Under the pieces are notes generated by a model. It did no database searches. It saw only the letters and a program-made list of their open reading frames with translations, and was not told the DNA's origin. The position numbers were made by a program, and so were the translations under genes. From Neocallimastix lanati (nom. inval.) (Eukaryota > Neocallimastigomycota > Neocallimastigomycetes > Neocallimastigales > Neocallimastigaceae), in assembly GCA_016946835.1 (NCBI GenBank), contig JACVTC010000017.1, positions 1,570,001-1,632,500 on the forward strand: 62,500 nucleotides of DNA, in the 5' to 3' direction. This document shows, piece after piece, positions 1-11,752 of the stretch. How positions within the stretch are numbered: the stretch's first letter is position 1; every line of letters begins with the position of its first letter.

Positions 1-65
1 AATAAAATTAAAATAATAAAAAAATAAAATTAAAAAAACAAATATATTAGATAAATATATATAAG

Positions 66-96
<31 letters not shown>

Positions 97-479
97 AAAA
101 TTATATCTTAACAGAATTTATTAACTATGAATGTCCAATGAAGTATATAAGGAAAGTTTTGATATATAAGAAAAAAAATTTTTTTTTTAAAAACTTTTAA
201 AATAATCCATCTTCATTGACCAGTAATTTTTTATTAATTACATATATTTATAAGTGTGTATTTTGCTATAGAGAGATTTAAATTAAAAATTTGGAAAAAA
301 AATTGTTTATTTATTATAGTAATAAAATATATATATATATTATTATTTTTTTATTTTAAGTTAATAATATTGATATAAAAATATGTAAATCAAAAAAAAA
401 AAAAAAAAAAAAAAAAAATTATAGGAAATATATTTTATATTTAATTTTATTTTTAAATTAAAGTGAATTTTATATTTTC
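1..479. other. AT-rich DNA, no gene seen
   Basis: Only homopolymer tracts (a run of about 27 A near 392-418), (AT)n stretches and short frames are visible. Nothing here looks coding or structured. Confidence 0.6.
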
Positions 480-736
480 TTCCTTAAAAATACCTTTTCA
501 GTATAATCGAAATGTGAATGAATATGCAATTCCTACTTTATTTAATTCCCTTAAAGAATATAAGACTTTTGTTTTCTTCATTCAATTCTGATTTATTTTG
601 AAATTTTTTTGCCTCATGATTATATTCTGCAAATAACAAAAGTTAAGATGATTTAAAATACTGCTTAAAGTCATCGTTTTATAAATTTCTAATTTCTTTA
701 TTTTTCATTTCGGATGGGTCCGTTTCTGAAAAATAC

Positions 737-772
<36 letters not shown>

Positions 773-1210
773 CATTAATTATGTCCTTGTTTCATTTATT
801 TAAAAAGAATTTTTATATATATTCATCGAGGCTATTCAATATTATAATCCTGATGGTACTATCAAACTTTAAGTGTTTTTTTTTTTTTTTAATTGGTGTT
901 TTGTTTATATCTTTAATATTCTTTAATATATAATCACCTAATTCTTCAGAATCAAGGAGTAATTTCAAGTCTGAATATCATTTGTGAAAGTTTTCATTTG
1001 TAATTATAAAGTTTTGAATATGAAATTTATTAATTAATTGTTTTTTTTTTTTTTTTTTTTTTTTGAAATATTTTGGATGTTCTACTTCAACAGGAACATT
1101 TTGAAGAACTACTTGTAATTGTTGAATTTTTTGATTTAGTCGTTTTAATCTGACTGATAATATTTCTTTAATCTTAATTATTAAATAAAGGTTTAATATT
1201 TTAATATACT
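480..1210 (-). pseudogene. Decayed coding remnant, possibly retroelement gag
   Basis: Read on the minus strand, two blocks look like old coding sequence. One (about 1083-1185) is a charged, Gln/Leu-rich helical stretch ending VPVEVEHPKYF. The other (about 880-1030) reads FIITNENFHK, then an in-frame TGA (978-980), then YSDLKLLLDSEELGDYI. A TGA in place of TGG (Trp) would give N-F-x-K-W-Y-x-x-L followed by a leucine-rich segment, a pattern reminiscent of the gag region of Ty1/copia retrotransposons. T tracts and frame changes separate the blocks, and I found no protease, integrase or reverse transcriptase nearby. The coding origin is fairly persuasive from codon and residue composition. The gag identity is a guess. 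Confidence 0.35.
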
Positions 1211-1638
1211 GAATTTTAATAAATTGTTAATAAATTAATGAGTCAGTGAGACTCATAATCAGATAAATATAGCACTTAAAATCAGATATGATACTTATAT
1301 CTTATTATGAGTTTTATTTATTTCACTGTTTTTTTTTTTTTTTTTTATATTACGAAAGACCTTTTTCATATAAGAATATGACATATCATGTTATTTATAA
1401 TCATTTTTCTATAATAGTCTAACATTATTTGAAGCTATTAAATATAAATATTTTAATATTTTTTTTAAATCCTCAATTATTGTGAATTTTAACTTTACTT
1501 ATTTATTTATTTATTAATTATATGTGTATTTTATTTTTAAATAGTAATTTGTAATATTCAAACTAAAGGGAATAAATAAATTCAAAAAAAAAAATCAATA
1601 GGCAATGAACCTCACCTCCAAGATTATATGAGTTTCTG

Positions 1639-1678
<40 letters not shown>

Positions 1679-1682
<4 letters not shown>

Positions 1683-1850
1683 AATTTTTATTCCCCGATT
1701 AGGGTTTGAATTGATTGACAGTCTGAAAGCAATTCATGGTCTTCCCCTTTAGAGGTATTGGCCCTGTTGGCCTGTTTTATTTGCATTTTCAGTAGTTTTT
1801 TGTAGACCGGGAAGAGAATCCACTTCGATTGCTTTATTAAATAGATTAAT
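1679..1850 (-). other. GC-enriched island with short decayed reading frame
   Basis: After a run of about 30 A, the base composition rises sharply for about 170 bases. On the minus strand a short frame reads EVDSLPGLQKTTENANKTGQ and then stops. The minus-strand copy ends in a GGAAT-AAAA-ATTCC hairpin followed by a T run. This could be the 3' end of an old transposable element or a small transcript with a Pol III-like end. Neither is established. Confidence 0.25.
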
Positions 1851-1940
1851 ATATTTTTATATATTACATTTATTTAAAAAAAAAATACATTATATAATTT
1901 AAAGATAAAAATATGATGTATGTAAAAGATTAAGTAAAAT

Positions 1941-2090
1941 AAAAAATAATAAAAAATAATAAAAAATAATAAAAAATAATAAAAAATAATAAAAAATAAT
2001 AAAAAATAATAAAAAATAATAAAAAATAATAAAAAATAATAAAAAATAATAAAAAATAATAAAAAATAATAAAAAATAATAAAAAATAAT
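1941..2090. repeat. Minisatellite, 10-bp unit AAAAAATAAT
   Basis: About 15 nearly perfect head-to-tail copies of AAAAAATAAT. It lies between two gene-poor islands. No function is implied beyond an unstable tandem array. Confidence 0.95.
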
Positions 2091-2159
2091 AAAAAAGAAA
2101 AAAAAATTTTTTTTAATTAATCATAGAAAATTTAATACAATAAAGAATAAAAATAAGTT

Positions 2160-2590
2160 CAAAAGTTAAAAAAAATTTTGGTGTGATGTATACTATGTGT
2201 AGTAACAGGATCACCTGTTAAATCTAAAATAATAAAAACAAAAAGATTGTAATATCTTTAAAATAGAGAGTATGGTGTCCACTAAACTCTCACCTATATG
2301 GTTCTATGTTCGGAACTATTCTTGTTAGTAAATGTGGTATTATATTTATAAACCTACTCTTAATCTTAAGATCCAATTAAAATCTAAACTTCAAATGAGG
2401 GTATTCAAGGCTGAGGCTTGAATAAATTTCTAGTAACTTATGAATATGAAGTTATCGTAATACGTACCCTTAATTTCTTGGAATTTATCAACATCAGACC
2501 ATTATGATTCATTAGGCATCTCAAGAATAATCACCAGAAAATATTTTACATTAAATCATGTAGTATAATGTAGAATGTAATTAAACACAA
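2160..2590. other. Non-coding GC-enriched island of unknown origin
   Basis: About 430 bases with markedly more G and C than the flanks and few homopolymers. No frame stays open for more than about 30 codons on either strand. It holds a perfect 8-bp-stem hairpin at 2402-2424 (TATTCAAG, 7-base loop, CTTGAATA). It may be a worn transposable-element fragment or an unannotated RNA. I could not match it to a tRNA, rRNA or spliceosomal RNA. Confidence 0.35.
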
Positions 2591-2599
2591 AACTACGTT

Positions 2600-3170
2600 A
2601 ATATATTAACAAAAAAATAAAAATTTTTTGAAAAAAAAATCATTCATGAAAAAAAAAAAAAAAAATAAAATAATAAATATAACTCAAAAAATAAAATTAT
2701 TATTATTATTATTATTATTATTATTTCTTTTTCATTATTTACTTTTGCTTTCTTTCTTTCTTTTTTTTCCACTTTTTTTTTTTTTTTTTTTTTTTTTTAA
2801 TTGTTATAATTATTTTTGATATTTTATATGATTAAATAAAATAAATTTAAGAAAAAAAAAAATTTAAATGTTTTTCTTTTTTTTTTTTTTTTTTTTTTTT
2901 TTTTATTATTATTTTTTTTTTTTTTCATTTATTATAAATATTTTTTTTTTTTTGTGCTTATACGAAAAATATATTCGATATTTTTTTTTTATATATACAT
3001 TATTCATTAATTATTTTTTTATTTATTACTTATTTATTACTATTTAAATAATTAATAAAACAATAAAAAAAAAAAAAAATTTTTTTTTTTTTTTTTAATT
3101 CTTTTATTTTATTTTATTATATTTTTTTTTCCTTTTTTTTTTGTTTTGTTTTTTTAACAAAAAAAGGAAC
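2600..3170. other. Homopolymer-rich spacer downstream of the expansin gene
   Basis: Almost only A, T and TTA/TTC microsatellite tracts. The short frames in it are simple poly-Lys/Leu/Phe translations. It forms the 3' flank of the minus-strand expansin gene. Confidence 0.7.
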
Positions 3171-4878
3171 TTATTCTGGATCTGGTATTGGAATTTCTGG
3201 GAAGTTGGTGCCAATATCAATGTAATAATATCCTTTAATGGCATCGGCAGGTGGATCAAAGGATTTAATGGCTTTTTCGGCTACAATAGTTACTCCGGAA
3301 CCATCGGTTAAACGAATATCAATTGGAAGATTGTAGGGTCCGGTATCTTGTGGAGTAACCCAGACACCATAACGTTCTTGTGGACGTGACATGGTGTAAT
3401 TTGGATCACGTATCATCTTAACCCATTTACCTTCATCATTCTTGGCTTCAAGAACAGCAATAGCACCAAAACCTGCACTATTCACCACAGAGAAAGCAAA
3501 CCAGTATGGACCGGCATCTTCACGAAGCCAGATGTACATGTTACCTAATCTGGGACATGGTACTCTTCTGTACTTATTTGGAATGACACCAGCTTCCATA
3601 TGACCGTTGGATGAACCCGATTGAAGACGTGCCATAGCAATATCGGAAAGATCAAGGTGAATACTGTCTTTTGGAACTGGACAACCATACTTGAAATCAA
3701 TTTCTTGACATTGATCCCATTCAGAACCACAACACCATTTACCATTCGCATTACATGGACATGAATCAATGACTGAAAGAAGAACTGGTGGTTGATATCC
3801 TTCTTCTCCTGGTTGATAGTCTGAACCATCGGGTTTGGTTTTATAAACTTCAAAACATTCACCACAGGATAAATAGTTATCTTGATCTCCTTCTAAAGAA
3901 CCCCAGAATTGGGTGTAGTAGTTACCTTGTGGGGCAGCAAAGTTACCACGATAGGTATAACCTTCTGGATCCTTACATAAAGTGGGATAGGCTTTACAGA
4001 AAGCACTACACATAGTAGCAAATTCTCCTGTGTAGTTGTGATCAGAACCACAAACTTGGTATAAACCAAAACCACATGCACCACCGAAAGTTAAACCAAA
4101 GTGAGTGGAACGTGAATAATGGAATTCGTTTGGAATATCATAGAAATCGTATCCACGGTCACCAGATCTACAGGCAAAACTGTCCACAACCTTACAATGT
4201 TCAGATTCAAGACCACCACAGGTGGCACAACCTTGTGTAGAGATTTCATTATCACAATAGGAAGCACAACATACATTATCAATAAGAGCCCAGGAACCAC
4301 AGTTACCCTTTGCTTCTGGATAAGGTGATTGTTTTCTATCTTTATTGTAGTATGGATCAGAAGAAGTTGAAGAAGACTTTGTAGTAGTAGCCTTTTGAGT
4401 GGTACCTTTTTTGGTTGTTGTCCTACCACTGGCATTTGAGGTTGGCTTAATACCACACCAATCATCATTTTCAATACCCCACTTACCAAGTTCATCTTCA
4501 TAAACCACACTGGTATTAGTAGAACAACATGGATAACTTGGAAGAGACCAACAGGTATCAACTTCACCAGAATTTACAATTCCACACCTTTATAATTTTT
4601 TTTATTAATAATTAAAAAAAAAAAAGAAAATATATTTACATATATAATGCATTTATATGTATATATATAAATATTTTAGTTAATATATTTTAGATATAAC
4701 TGTTTTTTTAAATAATATTCCCTTTTTTTTTTTTTTTTTTTTAATAAAAAAGATATTAATATTATATATGAAATTACCAATTATCATTTTCATATCCCCA
4801 ATCTCCTTGTCCATCGGAATAAATAATATTAGCATTATTTGAACAACATGGATAATCTTTATTGATAAGATTAATAAA

Positions 4879-4911
<33 letters not shown>

Positions 4912-4979
4912 ATATTAGAATTTATATCCTTTGAATATAGAAAAATATATATATATACAATATAATATAATATAATATA

Positions 4980-5025
<46 letters not shown>

Positions 5026-5351
5026 TGGAGCAGACCAACAAGCGGCTGCTGAAGAACCACTACAAGAACTTGGAATACCACACCATTCATTATTTTCAAC
5101 ACCCCAATCACCTTTTTATTTAAATAAAAAATATATATATATATTATTTAATTTTATATATTTTAATAAGTTAATATTTTAAATTATAAAATATTTAATT
5201 TTATATATTTCTTAAAAATACCTGTTTCATCAGAAGTAACTACTGTACATCCTTTACAACACTTGTATCCATACGCTTCAGCAGAGCATGAAGCAGCTGA
5301 AACTGTTTTATAAGTTAAAGCTGCAGCTAAAAGTGCAATACTAATTTTCAT
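3171..5351 (-). CDS. Expansin-like protein with three fungal dockerin domains
   Basis: Secreted, probably cellulosome-bound wall-loosening protein of 570 residues. Exons: 5351-5222, 5111-5025, 4856-4778, 4587-3171. Residues 1-20 are a signal peptide (MKISIALLAAAL...). Three Cys/Trp-rich dockerins follow at about 22-57, 68-102 and 111-146; each ends in a W-G-x-E-N-x-x-W-C-G-I motif, and two open with C-W-S-x-P-x-Y-P-C-C. A Thr/Ser linker (about 147-185) and a Cys-rich stretch lead to the expansin core. There GGACGFG (about 267), SVIDSCPC (about 370), HLDLS (about 409, matching the plant HFD motif) and GVIPNKYRRVPC (about 432) mark the double-psi barrel, and a beta-sandwich cellulose-binding domain follows to the end. 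Expansins loosen cellulose non-hydrolytically; fungal dockerins dock to scaffoldin cohesins. All three introns cut inside dockerin coding sequence. The start is the only ATG giving a signal peptide. A GH45 enzyme was considered, but its catalytic motifs are absent. Confidence 0.93.
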
Positions 5352-5742
5352 TTTATAAATTTATTTTATTTATATTAATTATATAAAATAAAAAAAAAGA
5401 AATAAAAAAATACGTGAATTATTTCTTATTTACTTTCTTTTTTTTTTTTCCTGTTTTTTTGGTAAAAAATTATTTTTGAAATTATTTTAAATTTGTATTC
5501 ATAAAATATAGAATATAATATTTTTATATATATGTGTGTTTGAACAATATAATAATAATTAATAATTATAATACTGATTAGTTTTAATTTTTTTTTTTTT
5601 TTTTTGTAATTAATTTTAAAATTTCAAATTTTACTTAATATAAATTAATATACTTCTTCCAAATAAAATATTACCTAAAAATATTTTTTAATTTTAAATA
5701 TTATTATGGTATAAAATGTCAATTATATTTTAAAGTGTTTAA

Positions 5743-5782
<40 letters not shown>

Positions 5783-6420
5783 AAAAAAAAATTAGAAATA
5801 TATTAATTTTAGAACATATAAATAAATATATATATATATATAAATAGTATCTATAAAAATTAATATATAATAGTTATAATAATAAAAAACTTTATTTCTA
5901 TTTAAATAAAAAAATAAGAAATAAAAAATGAAAAATGAAAAGTGATAATAATTATTATTATTTAAAAATTAATTATTAAAAAAAAAAAAAAAATTATTAT
6001 TATAATAATAATAATTACATAAAAATATATTTTATGTAATAATATGATATAAATAAATTTTTAAATTAAAAAAAAAAAAATTTAATTATAAATTTTTAAT
6101 ATAAAGTTTATTTATGTTTATTTCTTTTAATTAAACAATAATCAATTTTAAAAAAAAAAAAAAAAAAAAAATAAAATTAAAATTAAAAAAATAAACCTTA
6201 TTCTTAATTTCTAGAATAAAATATATAGTATTCTATACCATACTTTACCACTATAATAAAAATAAAAATATCATACTTTATTATTTTAAATATAAAAAAT
6301 AATAATATTGTAAGTAGTATGTAATATAAAAAAAAAAAAAATAGATTTTCAACTTATTTATAAAAATAATTAATAATTTTTTTTTTTTTTTTTTCATTAT
6401 TAATAATGATATTACAATGA
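5352..6420. other. AT-rich spacer upstream of the expansin gene
   Basis: It should contain the promoter of the minus-strand expansin gene, but no individual element can be picked out against the A/T background. It shows several A tracts and AT microsatellites, and no coding potential on either strand. Confidence 0.6.
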
Positions 6421-6554
6421 TATTATTTAAAAACAATTATTAGAATCTCTTCTTTGCTTTATCGTTTCAACGTCGATACTCTTGATAACAATAAATGTAA
6501 TGGTATACAAATAGATTAAGGTGTAAAAATCATGGTCGTCCATTAAAATTAATA

Positions 6555-6765
6555 TTAACATCAAATTTCCTCCTCTTTGTCATCAGGAATGTTAAAATAT
6601 TTCTCATAAACAATTAGAGAAAAATTAATAAAATTTTCATCAACAAATTGAATAAATTGTTGCCTAAATTCTTCAAATTTAGGAAATAAAAGTATCCAGT
6701 GTGTAAAACAAGGTATGCCATTATACTTTTCACCAGCAAGGACATTATGTTGAGTAATCTTCTAA
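6555..6765 (-). pseudogene. Isolated coding-like fragment (unknown protein)
   Basis: On the minus strand a frame of about 65 codons is open. It contains EKYNGIPCFTHWILLFPKF and, further on, QFIQFVDENFIN and EKYFNIPDDKEEEI, then a TGA. The residue composition is that of a folded protein, not simple-sequence translation. No neighbouring exon with good splice sites could be joined, and the next coding-like scrap (6890-7060) lies on the opposite strand. I do not recognise the family. It may be the last exon of a gene that has decayed. Confidence 0.35.
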
Positions 6766-6892
6766 TACCAATTTGCTTTTAGCATAAGATTTCACAAATT
6801 TTAAAACATCGAATCATCGCCTTAAAAAAAAACTAATTATTGGAACTATATATAGTATAACTTGTTGTTAAACTAAAGAACTTTATATTTTA

Positions 6893-7061
6893 AAGACATT
6901 ATGAAGATTCTACATTTAAGCTTATCATGAACCATCTACCAAACACTAGTCAATACAAATATTTTGAAATACATTTCAATGAATCATTGGATTTAGAGCC
7001 AATTATTGCCAAGATAAACAGTAAAATAAATTATTCAATTAATTCTTCCTTTTAGATTTTT
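6893..7061 (+). pseudogene. Coding-like fragment on the opposite strand
   Basis: A plus-strand frame of about 53 codons opens just after a TTTTAAAG acceptor-like site. It contains YEDSTFKLIMNHLPN and YFEIHFNESLDLEPIIAKIN, then meets a stop (TAG at about 7056). A possible donor (GTAAAATA) lies just after the AKIN motif. No partner exons are found on this strand. The family is not recognised. Its head-to-head arrangement with the minus-strand scrap suggests rearranged remains. Confidence 0.3.
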
Positions 7062-7358
7062 AATCAATAGGAATGTGCCTTTCTATTTTAAAACTTGTAT
7101 TCTAGTTTCCTTTGTCCTTTTCCTTAGTTCAATTCTTTACTATCTTTAATAGGACCAAATTAAAAAAGAACACTAATAAAAGTTCAATCTGCTTTTAATA
7201 GAGGCTTGCTTCAGAGTTTTGAGGACTAATAAAGATTTTAATTCTTCCTATTAATCAATAATAATAGATAAATAGCATTATATGAATTATTATTTGATTA
7301 TGTATCATACTGATAACAATTGACAAAATGATATTATTTCTATTAAGAGAGCCACAGA

Positions 7359-7760
7359 TCACACCAAGAATGGTGTTCTAGAATAATTACCAGAAATGAT
7401 TTGGTTCTTAAACAAAGTATCCCATTCCTTTTCATAATTAAATTCAATAATGTCTGCATCTCTTCTATCAAGAAGGAAATTAAATACTTGGTACCAAGTC
7501 ACATATATATTTACAACCTTATTATTCATAAAATTACTAATATTAACACGATTTTCACCAATTGACCTATTCATTACATTATTAGTAACAATATTATTTT
7601 TTTTTTCATATTCACTTATAATAGTATTCCTATTTTCACTTTCAATATTATATCTATTATTTACAACACTCTTGCTCTTGCTATTGTGATAATTAGTATT
7701 ATTAATATTACACACTTCATAACTACTATTAGAATCAGTACTTGATTCTACATTATTCAT
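7359..7760 (-). CDS. Hypothetical protein, Asn/Ser-rich, possibly partial
   Basis: A minus-strand frame of about 133 codons starts at an ATG (7760). An Asn/Ser-rich N-terminal half is followed by a more complex segment with TWYQVFNFLLDRRDADI and EFNYEKEWDTLFKNQI. A good donor-like site (G|GTAATT) follows that segment at 7391-7385, so the true exon may end there and the remaining codons to the stop at 7359 may be intron. A possible continuation follows a TAATAG acceptor further along the minus strand (near 7250), but its frame closes quickly. The codons upstream of the ATG are also open, so a 5' exon may be missing. I do not recognise the protein. It sits among gene fragments and may itself be a relic. 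Confidence 0.3.
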   Translation of the reverse strand: MNNVESSTDSNSSYEVCNINNTNYHNSKSKSVVNNRYNIESENRNTIISEYEKKNNIVTNNVMNRSIGENRVNISNFMNNKVVNIYVTWYQVFNFLLDRRDADIIEFNYEKEWDTLFKNQIISGNYSRTPFLV

Positions 7761-7860
7761 ACCTCTGACAATAGTGTTTACATTACAAAGAAAAATATAT
7801 ATAAATATTAACAAATTTAATATAATTTTTGAAGAGTCTTAATTAATACTTTTTCTAGTC

Positions 7861-8140
7861 TAAAAATAAATAAATAAATAGAAAAGTCCAAAAGAGAATA
7901 TTTTTTCTTCTTTTTTATAAATTTATTTTAAATTATATTAATATGATATCCTATATTAAGCATAATTCACATATTCTATTATCAAAAATAATACATTTTA
8001 AATATAAACAATTTTTAAATAAAATAATATATATGATTTAGAATAGAAATTCACATAATACTTCTAAAATTGATATAAATATAGATAAATATACATAATA
8101 ACATTAAATTATTATTTTTTTTTAAATTTGGGATAATAAA

Positions 8141-8177
<37 letters not shown>

Positions 8178-8709
8178 ATAAAATAAAATAAATATTATTT
8201 TATTTCTTTTAATAATTTAATAATAAATAAATTTTTAGAAAAAAAGGTTTAAATAAAAATTCTAATACTAATATTAATAATAAATTTTGTAAATTTTGTA
8301 AATTTTGTATTTTTTTTTTTTTAAATATTTTTTTTTTTTAAAGAAAATTTAAATTATATAATACATATATATATATTATTTTTTTTTTTTTAATATTTTT
8401 TTATGTAATATAAATATTGTATTTTTTTATAATACATAATTATATATTTGAAGTAAAGTAAATTATTTATATTTTTTTTAAAAAAAGAAAGAATTCTGAT
8501 AAAAAAAATGTATATATAAATATTATACAATCTAAATTATGGTATTCATTAATAAAAAAAATGATATAATTAAAGAAAGAATAGAGTAAGAATAGAGTAA
8601 GAAAAAAAAAAAAAAAAAAAAAAAAAAGATAAAATAGTATTATAGTTTCATAATTTGTAAATTTGTTTTATGTTTTGGTATTGAGGGTTTTTTTTTTTTT
8701 TTTAATTAA
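7861..8709. other. AT-rich spacer, nothing recognised
   Basis: It contains a run of about 34 A near 8141-8174 and another near 8601-8627, plus short (AT)n stretches. It is the 3' flank of the CK1 kinase gene. No coding or structured element is seen. Confidence 0.6.
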
Positions 8710-10233
8710 TTATATCTTTTTTGATACGTTACTCCAATCGTAACATTGATCATTAACAAATCCACAGTCATTAAAAACTTTAAGAATTGAATCATATAAT
8801 TTATCATAATCTTTTTCATCAAATGGTATATCTCGCTTTCTTGAAACAGCTAAGAAATTGTACATTAAATTACATATGGGTTCATATTCAGTTCCTTTTA
8901 TTATTATATAATAATTTAATATTATTTAATTTAATTAGTCAGATGTTTAAATTTTTGTAAATTATTACTATTAATATATGTATATATATATATTAATTAA
9001 TGTAATATTAACCCTTTAATTCTATGAAAAAGTTGTAAATATTTGAATCTGTTTTGGCTGCAACAATTTCACTATGAGTTTTAAATAAACCCCATGGTAA
9101 TCCTAGCTTACCACCTTTCAAGAAATACATCATAACATAACCTATTGATTCAATATCATCTTGGAATGATGGACCTTTTAATTTTTTATTTTATTTTTTT
9201 TTTTAAAAATATCATTTTTTTTTTATAAAAAAGATCATCATATTTATATATTAGTTTTAATTATTTTTATAATTAAATATTAAAATTTTATCCTTATTAA
9301 CTTTATATTAAATATTTAAAAAAAAAAATAATAATAATAATTAAACATACAAATTGTTCCTTGTGATTGAATAGCTTGGGACATAAATAATGGTGTTCCA
9401 GTTTGGCCTGGTAATTTAATATTCGGTGAGGTAGCATATCCAAAATCAATTAAATATATTTTATTCTTAAGATCAACCATAAAGTTCGATGGTTTTATAT
9501 CAACGTGTACTAAATTAAGAAATATTATAAGAAAAAAAAAAAATTTTTTTTTTTTTTATAATTTAATAATGAAAATTGAATACAATATTTATATTTATAT
9601 TTATATATAGTTAAATAATTATTACCTAATCCTGTAGATGTATAAAATTCTTTTGTTAATCTCATTAATTCCATTAAAACCATTAACACTGTTTTTAATG
9701 AGAAATAATGACCACAGGATTCGAATTTTTGTGTTAAATTTTCTCCTTGAATATATTCCATTAAAAGAAAACGTTGTTTTGGACATGAGGAGTAAATTTT
9801 TGGTGTATAATCTAATCATTATTATAATTATTATTAAAATAAATAAATGAAAAAAAAATAAAATAAAATAATTTTTATATTCATTAATAATTATTTTAAA
9901 AATAAAAAAAAAAAATAAAAATAAAAATAAAAAGAGTAAATATATAATATATCTATAATAAATACAATAATTTTTACCACATGTTGTATTCTCCATTAAA
10001 TATTTCATAGTACTAGTTTCAGCATAAAATACTTTTTTATTTTTAATAAATTTAATAGCACAATACTTATAGGATTGTTTTTTACCACTAACATATTGAG
10101 CTAGATATACTTCACCACAACCACCCTTTCCTAATTGTTTCAATATTTTCCAGGTGATACTACCATCATCAGATATAATCTAATGAAAAAAAATTATGTA
10201 AATTTAATAATAAAAATAATTCATTAATAATTT

Positions 10234-10280
<47 letters not shown>

Positions 10281-11487
10281 AATTATTAATTATTTATAAT
10301 ATGTTTATGTATTTTTACCTCTTGACCACTTGTAATTCTTTTTGTATTGATATGCTTTCTCTTTATAACTATATTATTTTGATTTTGGTTTGGTTCTACA
10401 TTAGAATTTGCATTCGGAATTTGATAATTGGCTACTGGATTTTGTAATTTCATTGGATAGCCATGACTATTACTATTTGATGATTGCTTCAATAAATTTC
10501 CATTAATTGGTATATTATTAGTTATATTATTAGGAGCGGCTTGTGGATAGCATGGTGTTGAATAATGTATTGGTAGGGAATAGTTATTATTTTGTATAGA
10601 TTTTTGTTGAACCATGGAATATTGTTGATTTATTGGGATTAAATGAGGTGAAGAGGGAGTAGAAAGAGTAATTGGTATATTGTTATTAGTATTAATATTT
10701 ATTGGAATATTCATTGGAACAAACACAGGCATGGTACCAGGCATAGAGGATGCTATTGTAGTAGGTATACTCGTTGGCATTGAGGTTGGTATAGTCGTAT
10801 GTAGTGTAGTAGGCATAGAGGTTGGTATGGACGTTGCTATGGTAGTAGGCATAGAAGCTGGTACAGACGATGGTAAAGTTGTTGGTATGGAGGTAGGAAT
10901 GGAAGTAGGTATAGAAGTAGGTATGGAAGTAGGTATAGAAGTTGGTATAGAGGTAGGTAGAGATGTAGGCATAGAGGTAGGCATTGTAGCTGGGATAGTA
11001 GTTGGCAGAGCAGTGGTTTGGATAGGGTTAGGTATAGAAGAAGGAGGGGGAAGTACAATAGATTTTCCATTATTTGTTGGTATACTTTTAGTTTTATTTG
11101 GAGTATACATTCTATTGATATTATTTATATTGATTGAATTGACATCATAAATAGAGTTTTGATAGAGTTGAGATGATATTATTTTTCTTTGATGATTAGA
11201 TTGCTGTGATAATGGTTGATGAGAACCTTGATTTTGTGGTCCATTGCTATCATTACCTACTTCCTCGGGTAATGGAGCTAGATTTGATTTAAGAATAATA
11301 TTATTAACTTTCTTATTCGGAATAGCTCCAGGAATTGGAACAGGTGTCATCAAAGCTGAATTATGATCAACAACTTTTAAAGCATTATTTGGAACTGGTG
11401 ATCCAATTATTGTAGATGCTATGGTAGTGTAAGGGAGAGTATAGGAAGGTTGATTATGGAAGTTATGATTTTCATTTTTATTATTAC

Positions 11488-11553
<66 letters not shown>

Positions 11554-11715
11554 TGATCATTTCATCATTGATTTTATTATTTATAGAATAATTATTTGTT
11601 TGTTGAATAACAGGTACATTATTCTTAAATTTAGAAGTTTTTCCTATTGAATATTTTTTTGAATATACCATTTTAAAGCTATTATTATCAATACTATTAT
11701 TATTATTATTATTAC

Positions 11716-11752
<37 letters not shown>

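Noticed and set aside
2270-2330. Possible tRNA-like sequence around GTTCTATGTTCGGAAC
   Set aside because: No acceptor stem or anticodon arm can be drawn around it.
3171-4508. GH45 endoglucanase as the identity of the dockerin protein
   Set aside because: The catalytic motifs of GH45 are absent, while expansin motifs HLDLS and GVIPNKYRRVPC and a C-terminal beta domain are present.
10680-11150. 156-codon plus-strand frame with Val/Gly/Ile repeats
   Set aside because: Antisense of the Pro-Thr-Ser-Ile array in the CK1 kinase exon.
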